A stretch of 64,000 bases of DNA from Allofustis seminis DSM 15817 (GCF_000374325.1 NZ_KB894079.1:156910-220909); one strand, 5' to 3'. Counted from the stretch's first letter, positions 34,537 through 45,149 are shown. Notes: generated from the sequence alone by a model not told the origin. A program made the numbers and translations.

Positions 34537-35298
34537 TTATTGATTCAGTTGTTCCCGATATTTATTTGTATTTAGAATTTTATTGGCGTTATCAATGCGC
34601 TCTTGCGTTGGAGGTTCAATTCCTTCAAGGCGATATGGAATGCCCAATTCTTTATATTTATAGACACCTAGCGTATGATAAGGTAAGACTTCAATATTAT
34701 CAACATGATCCAAATTTTTTATAAATTGGCTTAGGGCTTCTAGATCTTCATCGAAATCCGAATATTCAGGAACGAGAACATGGCGAATCCACATCGATTT
34801 TCCACGATCTGATAAATCTTTTGCCATTTCTAGAATACTCTGATTTGAAGCGCCAGTATAATAACGGTGGAACTTGTCGTTAATATGTTTTATATCCATT
34901 AATACAAGGTCTGTATATTTCATCAACTCTTCATATTTGCTATAAAAGGGTTCTTCCCTCGTAAATGGTGCACCACAACTATCAATGGTAGTATGAATGC
35001 CATGTTGTTTTGCTAATTTAAAATATTCAATGAGAAAATCAATCTGCAGTAGTGGCTCGCCTCCACTGACGGTGATACCACCATTATCCCCCCAGTACGG
35101 CTCATACTCAAGTGCCATATCCAGCATTTCTTGCGGCGTATAAGGGGTTCCTCCGCCAATATTCCAAGTGTCGGGATTATGGCAGAAGGCACATCTTAAG
35201 CGACATCCTTGCATAAAAGTTACAAATCTTATCCCTGGTCCATCCACTGAGCCAAATGATTCAATCGAATGGACATATCCGATGGTTTCTTCTGCCAT
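34537..35298 (-). CDS. pflA: pyruvate formate-lyase activating enzyme
   Basis: 253 residues. A radical-SAM enzyme that creates the glycyl radical on PflB under anaerobic conditions. The cluster motif CRLRCAFCHNPDTW (about 32-45) and GGITVSGGEPLLQ (about 80-92) are intact; LMDIKHIND follows. The start is ATG 35298, eight bases after AAAGGG; an upstream GTG (35307) falls inside that site. It is 23 nt after pflB. Confidence 0.95.
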   Translation of the reverse strand: MAEETIGYVHSIESFGSVDGPGIRFVTFMQGCRLRCAFCHNPDTWNIGGGTPYTPQEMLDMALEYEPYWGDNGGITVSGGEPLLQIDFLIEYFKLAKQHGIHTTIDSCGAPFTREEPFYSKYEELMKYTDLVLMDIKHINDKFHRYYTGASNQSILEMAKDLSDRGKSMWIRHVLVPEYSDFDEDLEALSQFIKNLDHVDNIEVLPYHTLGVYKYKELGIPYRLEGIEPPTQERIDNANKILNTNKYREQLNQ

Positions 35299-35321
35299 TT
35301 CTTTCACCCTTTATTATATTT

Positions 35322-37583
35322 TTACATATTTTTATGGAATGTACGGCTAATAACATCCATTTGTTGTTCACGTGTTAATTTAATAAAGTTAACCGCATAT
35401 CCAGAAACACGAATTGTAAGTTGTGGATACTCTTCTGGATGATCCATAGCATCAAGTAATGTGTCGCGGTTTAGAACGTTGACGTTTAGATGATGTCCAC
35501 CTTTGATGACATAGCCATCTAACATATTTGCTAAGTTACGATGTTGGTTAGCATCACCTTTTCCTAATGCATCTGGAACGATCGAGAAGGTGTTGGAAAT
35601 GCCATCTAATGAGTATTCATATGGAAGTTTAGCAACAGAGTTCAAACTGGCTAAAGCACCATTTTTATCGCGTCCATGTAATGGGTTTGCACCAGGAGCA
35701 AATGGTTCACCTGCACGGCGTCCATCTGGTGTATTACCCGTTGCTTTACCATAGACCACGTTAGAGGTAATGGTAAGAATTGATGTCGTATGAACAGCGT
35801 TACGATAAGTTTTATGTTCTTTTACTTTATTCATAAAGGTTTCAAGTAATTCGATTGCGATTTGATCGACACGATCATCATTATTTCCATATTGTGGATA
35901 ATCGCCTTCGATTTCATAATCGACAACCAAACCATTTTCATCACGGATTGTATGAACGGTCGCATATTTAATTGCGGACAATGAGTCAACAGCGACTGAG
36001 AATCCAGCAATACCTGTGGCCATCGTTCTTAAAATATTTGTATCATGAAGTGCCATTTCGCTTGCTTCATAACTATATTTATCATGCATGTAATGAATTA
36101 CATTCAATGTATTAATATAAAGTCCTGCAAGCCATGACATCATATCGTCATATTTTTCCATTACTTCATCATAGTCTAAAACATCGCTCGTAATTGGTCG
36201 ATAAGCAGGTCCTACCTGAGCTTTTGTCATTTCATCGACCCCACCATTAATAGCATAAAGCAATGCTTTAGCTAAGTTGGCACGTGCACCGAAGAATTGC
36301 ATTTGTTTACCGATTTCCATTGCAGAAACACAGCAAGCAATTCCATAATCGTCACCATAAATTGAGCGCATAATATCATCATTTTCATATTGAATAGCGC
36401 TTGTTTCAATTGAGGTTTTTGCACAAAATTCTTTAAAGCTTTGTGGTAAGTTTTTCGACCATAGTACTGTTAAGTTTGGTTCAGGAGCAGGTCCTAGGTT
36501 TACTAATGTGTGAAGGAAGCGGTAAGAGTTTTTCGTTACCATATGGCGTCCATCAACACCTACCCCACCAATTGATTCTGTAACCCATGTAGGGTCTCCT
36601 GAGAATAATTCGTTATATTCAGGGGTACGAGCAAATTTTACGAGACGAAGTTTCATTACAAAATGATCGACTAATTCTTGTGCTTCTTTTTCTGTTAAAG
36701 TGCCTTCTTCAAGATCACGATTTACATAGATATCTAAGAATGTAGAGGTACGTCCTAATGACATTGCTGCACCATTTTGTTCTTTGATTGCTGCTAGATA
36801 ACCGAGATATAGCCATTGGAATGCTTCTTGTGCATTTTCTGCAGGTCTTGAAATATCAAAGCCATAAATATTTCCTAATTCTTTGATTTCATAAAGTGCA
36901 CGAATTTGGTCGCTTAGTTCTTCACGAAGTTGAATATTTTCTTCGCTCATAACGCCATTTCCGCCCACGCGCTCTTTATCTGCTAATTTGCTTTCGATTA
37001 AGCGGTCAATTCCGTACAATGCAACGCGACGATAATCACCGATAATACGTCCACGTCCATATGCATCAGGAAGTCCTGTAATAATTTTGCTATGTCGTGC
37101 AGCGCGCATTTCAGGAGTGTATGCATCGAATACCCCTTGGTTATGCGTTTTGCGATAAGCAGTGAAAATATGTGAAACTTCTTTATCAATTTCATAGCCA
37201 TAAGACTTAGCACTTGCTTCCGACATACGAATACCACCAAATGGTTGCAGTGAACGTTTGAATGGTTTGTCTGTTTGGAAACCTACGATAGTTTCTAAAT
37301 CTTTATTTAAATAACCTGGGCCATGAGATGTAATTGTAGATACAATTTTAGTATCCATATCAAGTACACCGCCAGCTTCACGTTCTTTACGATCGAGATC
37401 AAGAACGTGTGACCACAATTGTGAGGTTGCTTCTGTTGGTCCTTCTAAAAATTCATCATTGCCATCATATGGTGTGTAGTTGTTTTGAATAAAATCGCGA
37501 ACTGCAATATCATGTTGCCATTTTGATCCTTTAAATCCACGCCAAGCTTTGTCAAATGAGGTTGTTTCTTTTGACTTTTGCAT
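35322..37583 (-). CDS. pflB: pyruvate formate-lyase
   Basis: 753 residues. It splits pyruvate with CoA into acetyl-CoA and formate, the main anaerobic acetyl-CoA source in lactic bacteria. Catalytic cysteine pair: [13 protein letters not shown] (about residue 410). The radical glycine is in [10 protein letters not shown] near the C-terminus. The start is ATG 37583, nine bases after AAGGAG; the frame runs three codons further upstream from a TTG. A sigma-A promoter with an overlapping palindrome lies upstream. Confidence 0.97.
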   Translation of the reverse strand: MQKSKETTSFDKAWRGFKGSKWQHDIAVRDFIQNNYTPYDGNDEFLEGPTEATSQLWSHVLDLDRKEREAGGVLDMDTKIVSTITSHGPGYLNKDLETIVGFQTDKPFKRSLQPFGGIRMSEASAKSYGYEIDKEVSHIFTAYRKTHNQGVFDAYTPEMRAARHSKIITGLPDAYGRGRIIGDYRRVALYGIDRLIESKLADKERVGGNGVMSEENIQLREELSDQIRALYEIKELGNIYGFDISRPAENAQEAFQWLYLGYLAAIKEQNGAAMSLGRTSTFLDIYVNRDLEEGTLTEKEAQELVDHFVMKLRLVKFARTPEYNELFSGDPTWVTESIGGVGVDGRHMVTKNSYRFLHTLVNLGPAPEPNLTVLWSKNLPQSFKEFCAKTSIETSAIQYENDDIMRSIYGDDYGIACCVSAMEIGKQMQFFGARANLAKALLYAINGGVDEMTKAQVGPAYRPITSDVLDYDEVMEKYDDMMSWLAGLYINTLNVIHYMHDKYSYEASEMALHDTNILRTMATGIAGFSVAVDSLSAIKYATVHTIRDENGLVVDYEIEGDYPQYGNNDDRVDQIAIELLETFMNKVKEHKTYRNAVHTTSILTITSNVVYGKATGNTPDGRRAGEPFAPGANPLHGRDKNGALASLNSVAKLPYEYSLDGISNTFSIVPDALGKGDANQHRNLANMLDGYVIKGGHHLNVNVLNRDTLLDAMDHPEEYPQLTIRVSGYAVNFIKLTREQQMDVISRTFHKNM

Positions 37584-37639
37584 TTTATACAACTCCTTAG
37601 TTTAATAGTGTGACTTGTTTTTCATTGATTTTCATAGTC

Positions 37640-37668
37640 ATAATAGCATAATTTGTGAAGACTTACAA
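37640..37668 (-). promoter_or_regulatory. pflB promoter with overlapping palindrome
   Basis: Minus strand: TTGTAA (37668-37663), 17 nt, TGC-TATTAT (-10 at 37645-37640). TTGTAAGTCTTCACAA covers the -35 and spacer and recalls a Rex site, though its spacing is two bases short of the consensus. A separate palindrome TTCACAATGATGTGAA lies further upstream at 37768-37783. Confidence 0.6.
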
Positions 37669-37787
37669 CATAAATACAACAGATTGTATGTTAAAATTGT
37701 GTTATAAAACACTGGTGCTATAGGCTTTATCGCTATACCAAAATGTATGAAGGCGTTAACCATAATTTTCACAATGATGTGAAAAAA

Positions 37788-37850
37788 ATAAGCAAACCGC
37801 TTCACTGTGAGATTAATCACTTCACAATTATTTAGCGGTTTGCTTTTTAT
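37788..37850 (-). terminator. terminator of parE-parC
   Basis: AAGCAAACCGC / GCGGTTTGCTT arms (37790-37800, 37835-37845) with a large loop, then T run on the minus strand. Confidence 0.8.
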
Positions 37851-37869
37851 ATATTTTCAAATGTATATT

Positions 37870-40344
37870 TTATTCGGGCGATGTGCTTTCTGTTTCACTA
37901 AAAATTTTTAAAAATTTTCTGTTATATGATACAGGTTTTCCGTCCTTATTCTCATCGAAAATAAATGATCCATTACTTATGCGATCCGATATTGGCAGCT
38001 CAACTTCTTTAACTTCCTTGGAAATATTGTGTTCAGCAGTTATGGTAACTGCTTCATCTGGTAATAGAGGAATAAAAAGTTGCACATGATGCGGATTAGT
38101 TTTTAATGTTCTTAAAACACTCAATCCTCTTCTTGCTCTGGCAATTTCATCAAATGAAGAAATATTCATTTTTTTAATAGCTCCTCTTTGTGTAACAATC
38201 AATCCATAAGCAGGATTTTGTCCAACCTCAATGACCATTCCAGAAATTACTTCATCGCCTTTTTTCAAGTTAATTGATAGAACACCTGCAGCATTCAGTC
38301 CATATGTGGAAACTTCACTTAGAGGATATTTCAGACCGAATCCTTCACGCGTTACTAAGAATACATCATAATGTTTTTGTTCATCTACTTTATAAATAGC
38401 CACTACTTCATCTGTATCACTTTGAAGTTTAATCGCTTGATAGCTTTGTGTCATATGGGAGCGTTTTGCTTCAAATTCAGTAACATCTGTTTGCTTAATG
38501 CGGCCTTCTTTCGTTATGAATACAATCTTTTCAGTTGATGACAATTTTTTAAATGCAAAAACTGACAATATGAATTCATCTGCTGCAAGTGAGATATCAT
38601 GAGAAATATGGTATCCCATGTCTTTCCAACGAATTTCTTTTAATTCATGTACGTAGCGATTAATAAAGTTACCTTTATTTGTATATAGAATAAGTTGATC
38701 TAATGTATTTAATTGGTCAACAAAAATTAATGCATCCCCTTCACGAATTCCAGCATCATCGCTATTAGATGCAGCATAGGAACGCAGACTTGTTCGTTTC
38801 AGATAGCCTTCGCGCGTTACTGTAACAATAACGTCCTCTTCTGTTACTAAGACTTCTTTTTCAATTTTAATTTCAGTGATTTCATCTTCGATGGTAGATA
38901 ATCTTGGAGAAGGATAGCTATTTTTAATGTCTTTTAATTCAGTGATTACAACTTGATCCAACGTTTTTTTATTGGCAATGATTTCTTTATAGTTTGAAAT
39001 ATCTTGAGCTAACTGTGCCGCTTCTTCTTCCAATTCTATAATATCTGTATTTGTTAAGCGATAAAGCTGTAAGGTGACAATAGCTTCAGATTGCTTTTCA
39101 GTAAATGAAAATTCATTGATTAAATTGATTTTCGCATGCGATTTGTTATTGCTGGCTCTAATGACATGAATCACTTGGTCTAATAGGGAGACCGCTTTGA
39201 TTAAGCCTTGTACAATATGTTCTCTATTTTCGGCTTTTTTTAATAAAAATGCGGTGCGTTTCAAGATCACTTCACGCTTATGTTCAATATAACGATTAAT
39301 AATCGTACGTAGCCCAACTTGAGCAGGTTTCAAATGGTCAATTGCGATCATATTAAAATTATAATTAACTTGTAAATCAGTATGTTTTAATAAATAATTA
39401 AGGATGCCTTGGGCATTAACATCGCGTTTTAGCTCAATCACAATGCGTAATCCATGACGATCCGATTCATCGCGGACTTCACTAATTCCATCAATCGCCT
39501 TACTTAAACGAATATCATCAATTTTTCTTACGAGGTTACTCTTATTGACTTCATATGGAATCTCATCGATGATAATCATTTCACGGTGCGCTTTCATCGA
39601 TTCTATGCGTGTTTTGGCCCGTACGACTACACGACCTTTGCCTGTTTCATACGCTTTTTTCAATTCCGCTTTTCCTTGAATGATACCCCCAGTAGGAAAG
39701 TCTGGTCCTTTAATATAATTCATCAATGTGTCTAAGGATGCATTTGGGTGTTTTACAAGATGTATCGTAGCATCTATGACTTCTGCTAAGTTATGTGGCG
39801 GAATATCTGTTGCATATCCTGCTGAAATACCCGTTGCACCATTTATAAGCAAATTCGGAAATCTAGCAGGTAATACAACGGGTTCATATTCTGTATCATC
39901 AAAATTTAATACAAAAGGAACCGTTTCTTTGTCAATATCTTTTAATAGCTCGTCTGAAATTTTAGAAAGACGTGCTTCTGTATAACGCATAGCAGCTGCC
40001 GGATCGCCGTCCATACTGCCATTATTTCCATGCATTTCAATGAGCGGTTCACGCATCTTCCAGTCTTGACTTAGACGAATCATGGCATCATAAACCGAAG
40101 TATCGCCATGTGGATGATAATTCCCAATAACATTTCCGACTGTTTTTGCTGATTTTCTGTAAGGTTTACTAAAGGTGTTGCCCTCTTTATTCATTGCAAA
40201 AAGAATCCGACGCTGAACAGGCTTCAAGCCATCTCTAATATCGGGAAGAGCGCGCTCTTGAATGATATATTTAGAATATCTACCAAAACGGTCACCCATG
40301 ACATGTTCTAATGCAATTTCTTGAACTCCTTGTTGATGTGCCAT
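37870..40344 (-). CDS. parC: DNA topoisomerase IV subunit A
   Basis: 824 residues. It decatenates daughter chromosomes with ParE. The breakage domain holds the catalytic tyrosine in AAAMRYTEARLS (about 116-127). The quinolone-determining stretch reads NYHPHGDTSVYDAMIR, so the positions equal to S. aureus GrlA Ser80 and Glu84 are Thr and Asp. The C-terminal beta-propeller repeats start about residue 500. Its ATG overlaps the parE stop (TAATG). ParC, not GyrA, is indicated by pairing with parE and by the absence of a GyrA box (QRRGGKG) in the C-terminal part. Confidence 0.93.
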   Translation of the reverse strand: MAHQQGVQEIALEHVMGDRFGRYSKYIIQERALPDIRDGLKPVQRRILFAMNKEGNTFSKPYRKSAKTVGNVIGNYHPHGDTSVYDAMIRLSQDWKMREPLIEMHGNNGSMDGDPAAAMRYTEARLSKISDELLKDIDKETVPFVLNFDDTEYEPVVLPARFPNLLINGATGISAGYATDIPPHNLAEVIDATIHLVKHPNASLDTLMNYIKGPDFPTGGIIQGKAELKKAYETGKGRVVVRAKTRIESMKAHREMIIIDEIPYEVNKSNLVRKIDDIRLSKAIDGISEVRDESDRHGLRIVIELKRDVNAQGILNYLLKHTDLQVNYNFNMIAIDHLKPAQVGLRTIINRYIEHKREVILKRTAFLLKKAENREHIVQGLIKAVSLLDQVIHVIRASNNKSHAKINLINEFSFTEKQSEAIVTLQLYRLTNTDIIELEEEAAQLAQDISNYKEIIANKKTLDQVVITELKDIKNSYPSPRLSTIEDEITEIKIEKEVLVTEEDVIVTVTREGYLKRTSLRSYAASNSDDAGIREGDALIFVDQLNTLDQLILYTNKGNFINRYVHELKEIRWKDMGYHISHDISLAADEFILSVFAFKKLSSTEKIVFITKEGRIKQTDVTEFEAKRSHMTQSYQAIKLQSDTDEVVAIYKVDEQKHYDVFLVTREGFGLKYPLSEVSTYGLNAAGVLSINLKKGDEVISGMVIEVGQNPAYGLIVTQRGAIKKMNISSFDEIARARRGLSVLRTLKTNPHHVQLFIPLLPDEAVTITAEHNISKEVKEVELPISDRISNGSFIFDENKDGKPVSYNRKFLKIFSETESTSPE

Positions 40345-42335
40345 TAAATATCTAACCTTTCCTGATAATACTCTTTTTTATCTTCAGCCATTACGGAGAC
40401 ATCCTCCAATAAGCTACCCTTCTCATCCATCGTAAATTGAACATTATTTTCAATCCAGCGGCGTCTTGGGTCTACTTTAGTCCCCATTAATGTCGAAACA
40501 TATTTCTCGGCACTGGCATCGTTATTGATTGTTACTCTTATAAGATTTCGAGTCTCTGGATTCATAGTAGTTTCCCAGAGTTGATCGGGATTCATCTCGC
40601 CAAGGCCTTTATAGCGTTGGATAATATAGCCTTTTCCTATTTTCTCTGTTGCTTTTTGCAATTCTTCTTCTGTCCAAGCGTAGGCAATTTTTTCGGACTT
40701 ACCTGATCCTTTTGAAATCTTATACAAAGGTGGCATAGCCAAATATACTTTTCCAGCTTCAATTAATGGTTTCATATAGCGATAGAAGAAAGTTAAAAGC
40801 AAGACTTGAATATGTGCTCCATCTGTATCCGCATCGGTCATAATAATAATTTTGTCATAGTGGCTAGCACTTTCATCGAACTCCGCACCGACTCCTGCAC
40901 CAATGGTATAGATCATCGTTGCAATTTCTTCATTTTTCATAATGTCTTCTAGTGAAGCTTTTTCAGTATTTATTACTTTCCCGCGAAGTGGCAAAATTGC
41001 CTGAAATTTTCGGTCGCGTCCTTGCTTGGCACTGCCACCAGCAGAATCCCCTTCTACTAAGTAAAGCTCATTTTTCTTAGCGTTGCGACTTTGAGCAGGT
41101 GTTAATTTTCCAGACAGCATGGTTTCACGCTGATATTTTGATTTCCCACTGAGACTTGCTTCACGTGCTTTTCGTGCAGCTTCTCGCGCTTGGCGAGCTT
41201 TGATTGACTTTTGCAAAATATTTTGCGATATTTCACCATTTTCTTCTAGAAAAAAGCCAAGCTGCTCAGAAATAATTGATTCAGCTGCAGTTCTTGCATC
41301 GGGACTTCCGAGTTTGTTTTTCGTCTGTCCTTCAAATTGAAGTTTGTTTTCGGGAATTCTCACAGAAAGAATGGCGACCAGACCCTCACGTATATCTGCA
41401 CCTTCCAAGTTCTTATCTCTAGATTTCAAAAAATTATGCTTGCGTGCATATTCATTGAATGTTTTTGTGATCGCTGTTTTGGCGCCGACTTCATGTGTTC
41501 CACCATCACGCGTACGTACATTGTTAACAAAGCTTAAGAAATTCTCTGAATAACCATCATTATATTGAAAGGCAAATTCTACCTGAATTTCATCATATTC
41601 CCCACTAAAATAACCAACTGGAGTAAGTGTATCTTTATCTTCATTAACATATTCCACAAAGCTTTTAATACCATCCATAAAATGATATTCAATCGCTTCA
41701 TTTGTTCGTTCATCTTTTACAATGATTTTTGTGTTTTGGAGTAAGAAAGCAGATTCTTGCAGTCGTTCACATAAAATATCAAATGAAAAGGTTGTCACTT
41801 GAAAAATTGCGGGATCTGGTTTAAAAGTGACTAAGGTTCCACGTTCTTTTTTAGAAACTTTTTCTTTTTTTATTTTGCCAACAGGCGTGCCACCATGCTC
41901 AAAAAGTTGTGTATAACTTGTGCCATCACGATAAACCGTCACTTTTAACCATTCAGATAGTGCATTCACAACGGCAGCTCCAACACCATGAAGTCCCCCT
42001 GCTGTTCGATAGCCTCCTTCAGAATCAAACTTACCGCCAGCATGTAGTGTTGTAAAAATAACTTCAATTGTTGATTTGCCTGATTCATGCATCCCCGTTG
42101 GAATTCCGCGTCCATCATCGCGTACTGAAATGCTTTCATCTGGATGAATGGTGACAGTTATTTCCGAGCCGTAGCCAGCCAACACTTCATCAACACCGTT
42201 ATCAACAATTTCAAATACTAAATGATGCAAGCCACGACGATCTGTAGACCCGATATACATTCCCGGTCTTTTTCTGACAGCGTCCAAGCCTTTTAAAATA
42301 TGAATAGAAGAATCTAAATATTCATTTTTACTCAA
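40344..42335 (-). CDS. parE: DNA topoisomerase IV subunit B
   Basis: 663 residues. The GHKL ATPase domain shows EIVDNGVDEVLAGYG, DDGRGIPTGMH and GGLHGVGAAVVNALS (about 40-125); the TOPRIM part shows LVEGDSAGGSAKQGRDRKFQA and MTDADTDGAHI; the C-terminus carries QRYKGLGEMNPDQLWETTM. The start is TTG 42335, nine bases after AAGGAG. Divergent from plsY, as in many Bacilli. Confidence 0.95.
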   Translation of the reverse strand: MSKNEYLDSSIHILKGLDAVRKRPGMYIGSTDRRGLHHLVFEIVDNGVDEVLAGYGSEITVTIHPDESISVRDDGRGIPTGMHESGKSTIEVIFTTLHAGGKFDSEGGYRTAGGLHGVGAAVVNALSEWLKVTVYRDGTSYTQLFEHGGTPVGKIKKEKVSKKERGTLVTFKPDPAIFQVTTFSFDILCERLQESAFLLQNTKIIVKDERTNEAIEYHFMDGIKSFVEYVNEDKDTLTPVGYFSGEYDEIQVEFAFQYNDGYSENFLSFVNNVRTRDGGTHEVGAKTAITKTFNEYARKHNFLKSRDKNLEGADIREGLVAILSVRIPENKLQFEGQTKNKLGSPDARTAAESIISEQLGFFLEENGEISQNILQKSIKARQAREAARKAREASLSGKSKYQRETMLSGKLTPAQSRNAKKNELYLVEGDSAGGSAKQGRDRKFQAILPLRGKVINTEKASLEDIMKNEEIATMIYTIGAGVGAEFDESASHYDKIIIMTDADTDGAHIQVLLLTFFYRYMKPLIEAGKVYLAMPPLYKISKGSGKSEKIAYAWTEEELQKATEKIGKGYIIQRYKGLGEMNPDQLWETTMNPETRNLIRVTINNDASAEKYVSTLMGTKVDPRRRWIENNVQFTMDEKGSLLEDVSVMAEDKKEYYQERLDI

Positions 42336-42461
42336 GTCTGCTCACTCCTTTTATTACAACCAAACTTAGGTAAATGCTTTATTATTATAGCATACGCTTC
42401 ATTATACATAAAAAATAAGAATAATTTCACTTGTTTTATATTTCTTTACAAGATGCATCCA

Positions 42462-42470
42462 TGTTAGAAT
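42462..42470 (+). promoter_or_regulatory. extended -10 promoter of plsY
   Basis: TGTTAGAAT lies about 24 nt before the plsY start; no well-spaced -35 is seen. Confidence 0.5.
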
Positions 42471-42492
42471 GAAAAGGAAATGAGGAGAGTCT

Positions 42493-43104
42493 ATGAAGTA
42501 TTTATTATTTATTGTCATTGCTTATTTGTTGGGATCTATCCCCTCTGGCGTTTGGATTGGAAAGTATTTCTTCGGCAAAGATATTCGTGAATATGGCAGT
42601 GGCAACTCAGGTGCGACAAATACATATCGTGTATTAGGCATTAAAGCGGGGACAGTCGTAATTATTTTGGACATTTTAAAAGGGACTTTAGCCGTCTTAC
42701 TGCCACAATATTATGGAATTGATATGCATCCATTGTTTTTTGGAATATTTGCTTGTATCGGCCATGCCTATCCTATTTTTGCTAATTTTAAAGGGGGTAA
42801 GGCTGTCGCAACTACCGTAGGAATTATTTTAGGGACCTATCCTCTTACAACCCTTATTGGCACCGTATGCTTTGGCACTGTACTTTATTTAACAAGCATT
42901 GTTAGCATTTCCAGTATCATCTTAGGTCTCAGTTCACTTTTATGTGCCTTATTCACCCATGATGTAGTGTTTATTGCGGTCATGATTATATTGAATTTGT
43001 TTATAATATATAAGCATCGCGACAATATCCGACGAGTCAAGCAAAAAAAAGAGCGCGAGACCTCTTTTGGCCTTCATTTATTACAAAAAAAGAAAAACCA
43101 ATAA
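42493..43104 (+). CDS. plsY: glycerol-3-phosphate acyltransferase PlsY
   Basis: 203 residues with five membrane helices. It transfers the acyl group from acyl-phosphate to glycerol-3-phosphate, the first step of phospholipid synthesis with PlsX. The three conserved loops are visible: GSIPSGVWIGKYFFGKDIR (about 15-33), GSGNSGATNTYRVLG (about 36-50) and GHAYPIFANFKGGKAVATTVG (about 91-111). The basic tail is cytoplasmic. ATG follows GAGGAGAG. Plus strand, alone among minus-strand neighbours. Confidence 0.95.
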   Translation: MKYLLFIVIAYLLGSIPSGVWIGKYFFGKDIREYGSGNSGATNTYRVLGIKAGTVVIILDILKGTLAVLLPQYYGIDMHPLFFGIFACIGHAYPIFANFKGGKAVATTVGIILGTYPLTTLIGTVCFGTVLYLTSIVSISSIILGLSSLLCALFTHDVVFIAVMIILNLFIIYKHRDNIRRVKQKKERETSFGLHLLQKKKNQ

Positions 43105-43183
43105 AAAATACCCCTAAAAAGATTTTGCATGCCATCATTCATTTTAATGTTGTAGGCATATCAGTCTTTAGGGGTATTTTTAT
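43104..43183. terminator. bidirectional terminator between plsY and hslU
   Basis: A long-range pairing AAAAATACCCCTAAA (about 43104-43118) with TTTAGGGGTATTTTT (about 43168-43182) encloses about 50 nt that itself contains ATGCC/GGCAT. The apical region is unusually large for an intrinsic terminator. Confidence 0.75.
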
Positions 43184-44601
43184 TATAGAATATAACGGGA
43201 TAAATCTTGATCTTCTATGATGGATTCTAATTTTTCTTCGACATATTTTTTCGTAATTTGTACCTCACCCATGGGAACTTGTCCCGCTTCAAAGAGTAAA
43301 TCTTCCAACAATTTCTCAACGACAGTATATAGTCGGCGTGCCCCAATATTATCTGTTGCACGATTCACTTCAAAGGCAATATCCGCAATTTCTTCAATCG
43401 CATCCATTGTAAATTGTACATGGACATCTTCTGTTGCAAGAAGTGCTTGATATTGTTTGATTAGTGAGTTTTTTGGTTTGGTTAAGATCTCAACAAAGTC
43501 TTCTGCAGTTAAGTCTTCTAACTCAACACGAATTGGGAATCTACCTTGTAATTCAGGAATTAAATCGCTTGGTTTGGATAAATGAAAAGCACCCGAACCA
43601 ATAAAGAGAATGTAGTCTGTGCGAACATTTCCATATTTCGTTTTTACGACAGATCCTTCGACAATTGGCAAAATATCGCGCTGAACTCCTTCGCGAGAGA
43701 TTTGTGCTTGCCCTTGTTGATGAGTTGCAGTAATTTTGTCAATTTCATCAAGGAAAATAATACCGCTATTTTCCGCTAATGCAATGGCCTCAGCATATAA
43801 ATCACTGGACTGAATTAACCGATCTGCCTCTTGCTCCGTATAGATCTCGACTGCTTCTGCTACCGTCACGTCCCGTTCAATCATTTTAGGAGGATTGAGG
43901 CTTTGTAGCGGTCCCATTAAATCAATTCCTAATTGCTCCATTTGATCGGCCATAGGACCAGTAGGGGTTTGATGTTTTTCCTCCACATGAATTGTAACAC
44001 GCTGTTGATCCATTTGACCTGTACGGATTTTTGCAGCTAATGTTTCTCTTTTTTGACGAACTTCAGAAGAGATTGATTCTTTTCGTGGTGTTCCTGTTGT
44101 GGGGTCAATTCCTAAGTTATACATCATTTGTGCAAATGGATTATTGCCAGATGGTTGCTGAGAGTGGCGGTCATTTGTTTCAGCAGGTACTAAGTCTGCC
44201 GCTAGTCTATTTGTTGCTGCGCGAAAAGCATCTGCTCGTACTTGCTCATGCTTTACTTTGCGTACTAATTGAATGCTTACCTCGACTAAATCTCGAACCA
44301 TTGATTCCACATCACGTCCCACATATCCTACTTCTGTGAATTTTGTGGCTTCTACTTTAACAAAAGGTGCATCCATCAGATCGGCTAATCGGCGAGCAAT
44401 TTCTGTTTTACCTACGCCCGTAGGACCAATCATTAAAATATTTTTAGGCGTAATTTCTTTTTTCATGCTTTCTTCAATTTGTAAGCGGCGATAACGATTG
44501 CGCAGTGCAATGGCTACCGCTCTTTTTGCAACATGTTGTCCTACAATATATTGATCCAATTGTTGGACAATTTCTTTTGGGGTAAATTCTTTTACATTCA
44601 T
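43183..44601 (-). CDS. hslU: HslU (ClpY) ATPase subunit of the HslVU protease
   Basis: 472 residues. An AAA+ unfoldase feeding proteins to HslV. Walker A GPTGVGKTEIARRL (about 56-69), the pore motif region GYVGRD, the variable I-domain (about 110-240), Walker B GIIFLDEIDKI and the C-terminal DLSRYIL that docks into HslV are all seen. The ATG 44601 lies 15 nt from the GGAGG in the end of hslV; an ATT codon at 44607 sits at ideal spacing and could also be used. In many relatives codY follows hslU; here a terminator and plsY follow. Confidence 0.94.
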   Translation of the reverse strand: MNVKEFTPKEIVQQLDQYIVGQHVAKRAVAIALRNRYRRLQIEESMKKEITPKNILMIGPTGVGKTEIARRLADLMDAPFVKVEATKFTEVGYVGRDVESMVRDLVEVSIQLVRKVKHEQVRADAFRAATNRLAADLVPAETNDRHSQQPSGNNPFAQMMYNLGIDPTTGTPRKESISSEVRQKRETLAAKIRTGQMDQQRVTIHVEEKHQTPTGPMADQMEQLGIDLMGPLQSLNPPKMIERDVTVAEAVEIYTEQEADRLIQSSDLYAEAIALAENSGIIFLDEIDKITATHQQGQAQISREGVQRDILPIVEGSVVKTKYGNVRTDYILFIGSGAFHLSKPSDLIPELQGRFPIRVELEDLTAEDFVEILTKPKNSLIKQYQALLATEDVHVQFTMDAIEEIADIAFEVNRATDNIGARRLYTVVEKLLEDLLFEAGQVPMGEVQITKKYVEEKLESIIEDQDLSRYIL

Positions 44602-44611
44602 AGCAATCTTA

Positions 44612-45136
44612 TTAAACCTCCAATGTGATAATTTGGTCATTTGTATAGACATCAATTTCACTGGCAATCTCAAGTCCTGCTTTGGCAATTTCTTGGGCAC
44701 TCAAGTCTTGCTTGTGTTTTTTTAATGCACGTGCTGCTGCTAGTGCATAATTGCCCCCAGACCCAATACTAATAATCTGATCATCAGGTGCAATGACTTC
44801 TCCTGTTCCAGAAATAAGCAAAAGATGTTCCTGATCCATTACAACTAGCAGTGCTTCTAAGTCTTTCATAATTTTATCTTGACGCCATTCTTGCGCTAAT
44901 TGAACTGCAGCGCGCTTTAAATTTCCTTGCTGTTCATTCAAATAGCCTTCAAATTTTTCTTCTAACTTCATGGCATCGGCGACACCGCCAGCAAACCCGA
45001 CTAAAACCTGATCATGATAAATTTTTCTGATTTTTCGAGCACTCGCTTTCATAATGACGCTTTCGCCCATAGTGACTTGTCCATCACCTGCCATAGCACT
45101 CTGTCCCTTATGATGTACAGCTAATATCGTTGTCAT
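44612..45136 (-). CDS. hslV: HslV (ClpQ) peptidase subunit
   Basis: 174 residues. The mature enzyme uses an N-terminal Thr nucleophile: the sequence begins [22 protein letters not shown], so Thr2 is available (unlike the Ser of B. subtilis ClpQ). [11 protein letters not shown] and [12 protein letters not shown] are typical. It forms hexameric rings with HslU. It lies between xerC (13 nt) and hslU (10 nt), a conserved trio. Confidence 0.95.
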   Translation of the reverse strand: MTTILAVHHKGQSAMAGDGQVTMGESVIMKASARKIRKIYHDQVLVGFAGGVADAMKLEEKFEGYLNEQQGNLKRAAVQLAQEWRQDKIMKDLEALLVVMDQEHLLLISGTGEVIAPDDQIISIGSGGNYALAAARALKKHKQDLSAQEIAKAGLEIASEIDVYTNDQIITLEV

Positions 45137-45149
45137 ATTATTCTTCCTT

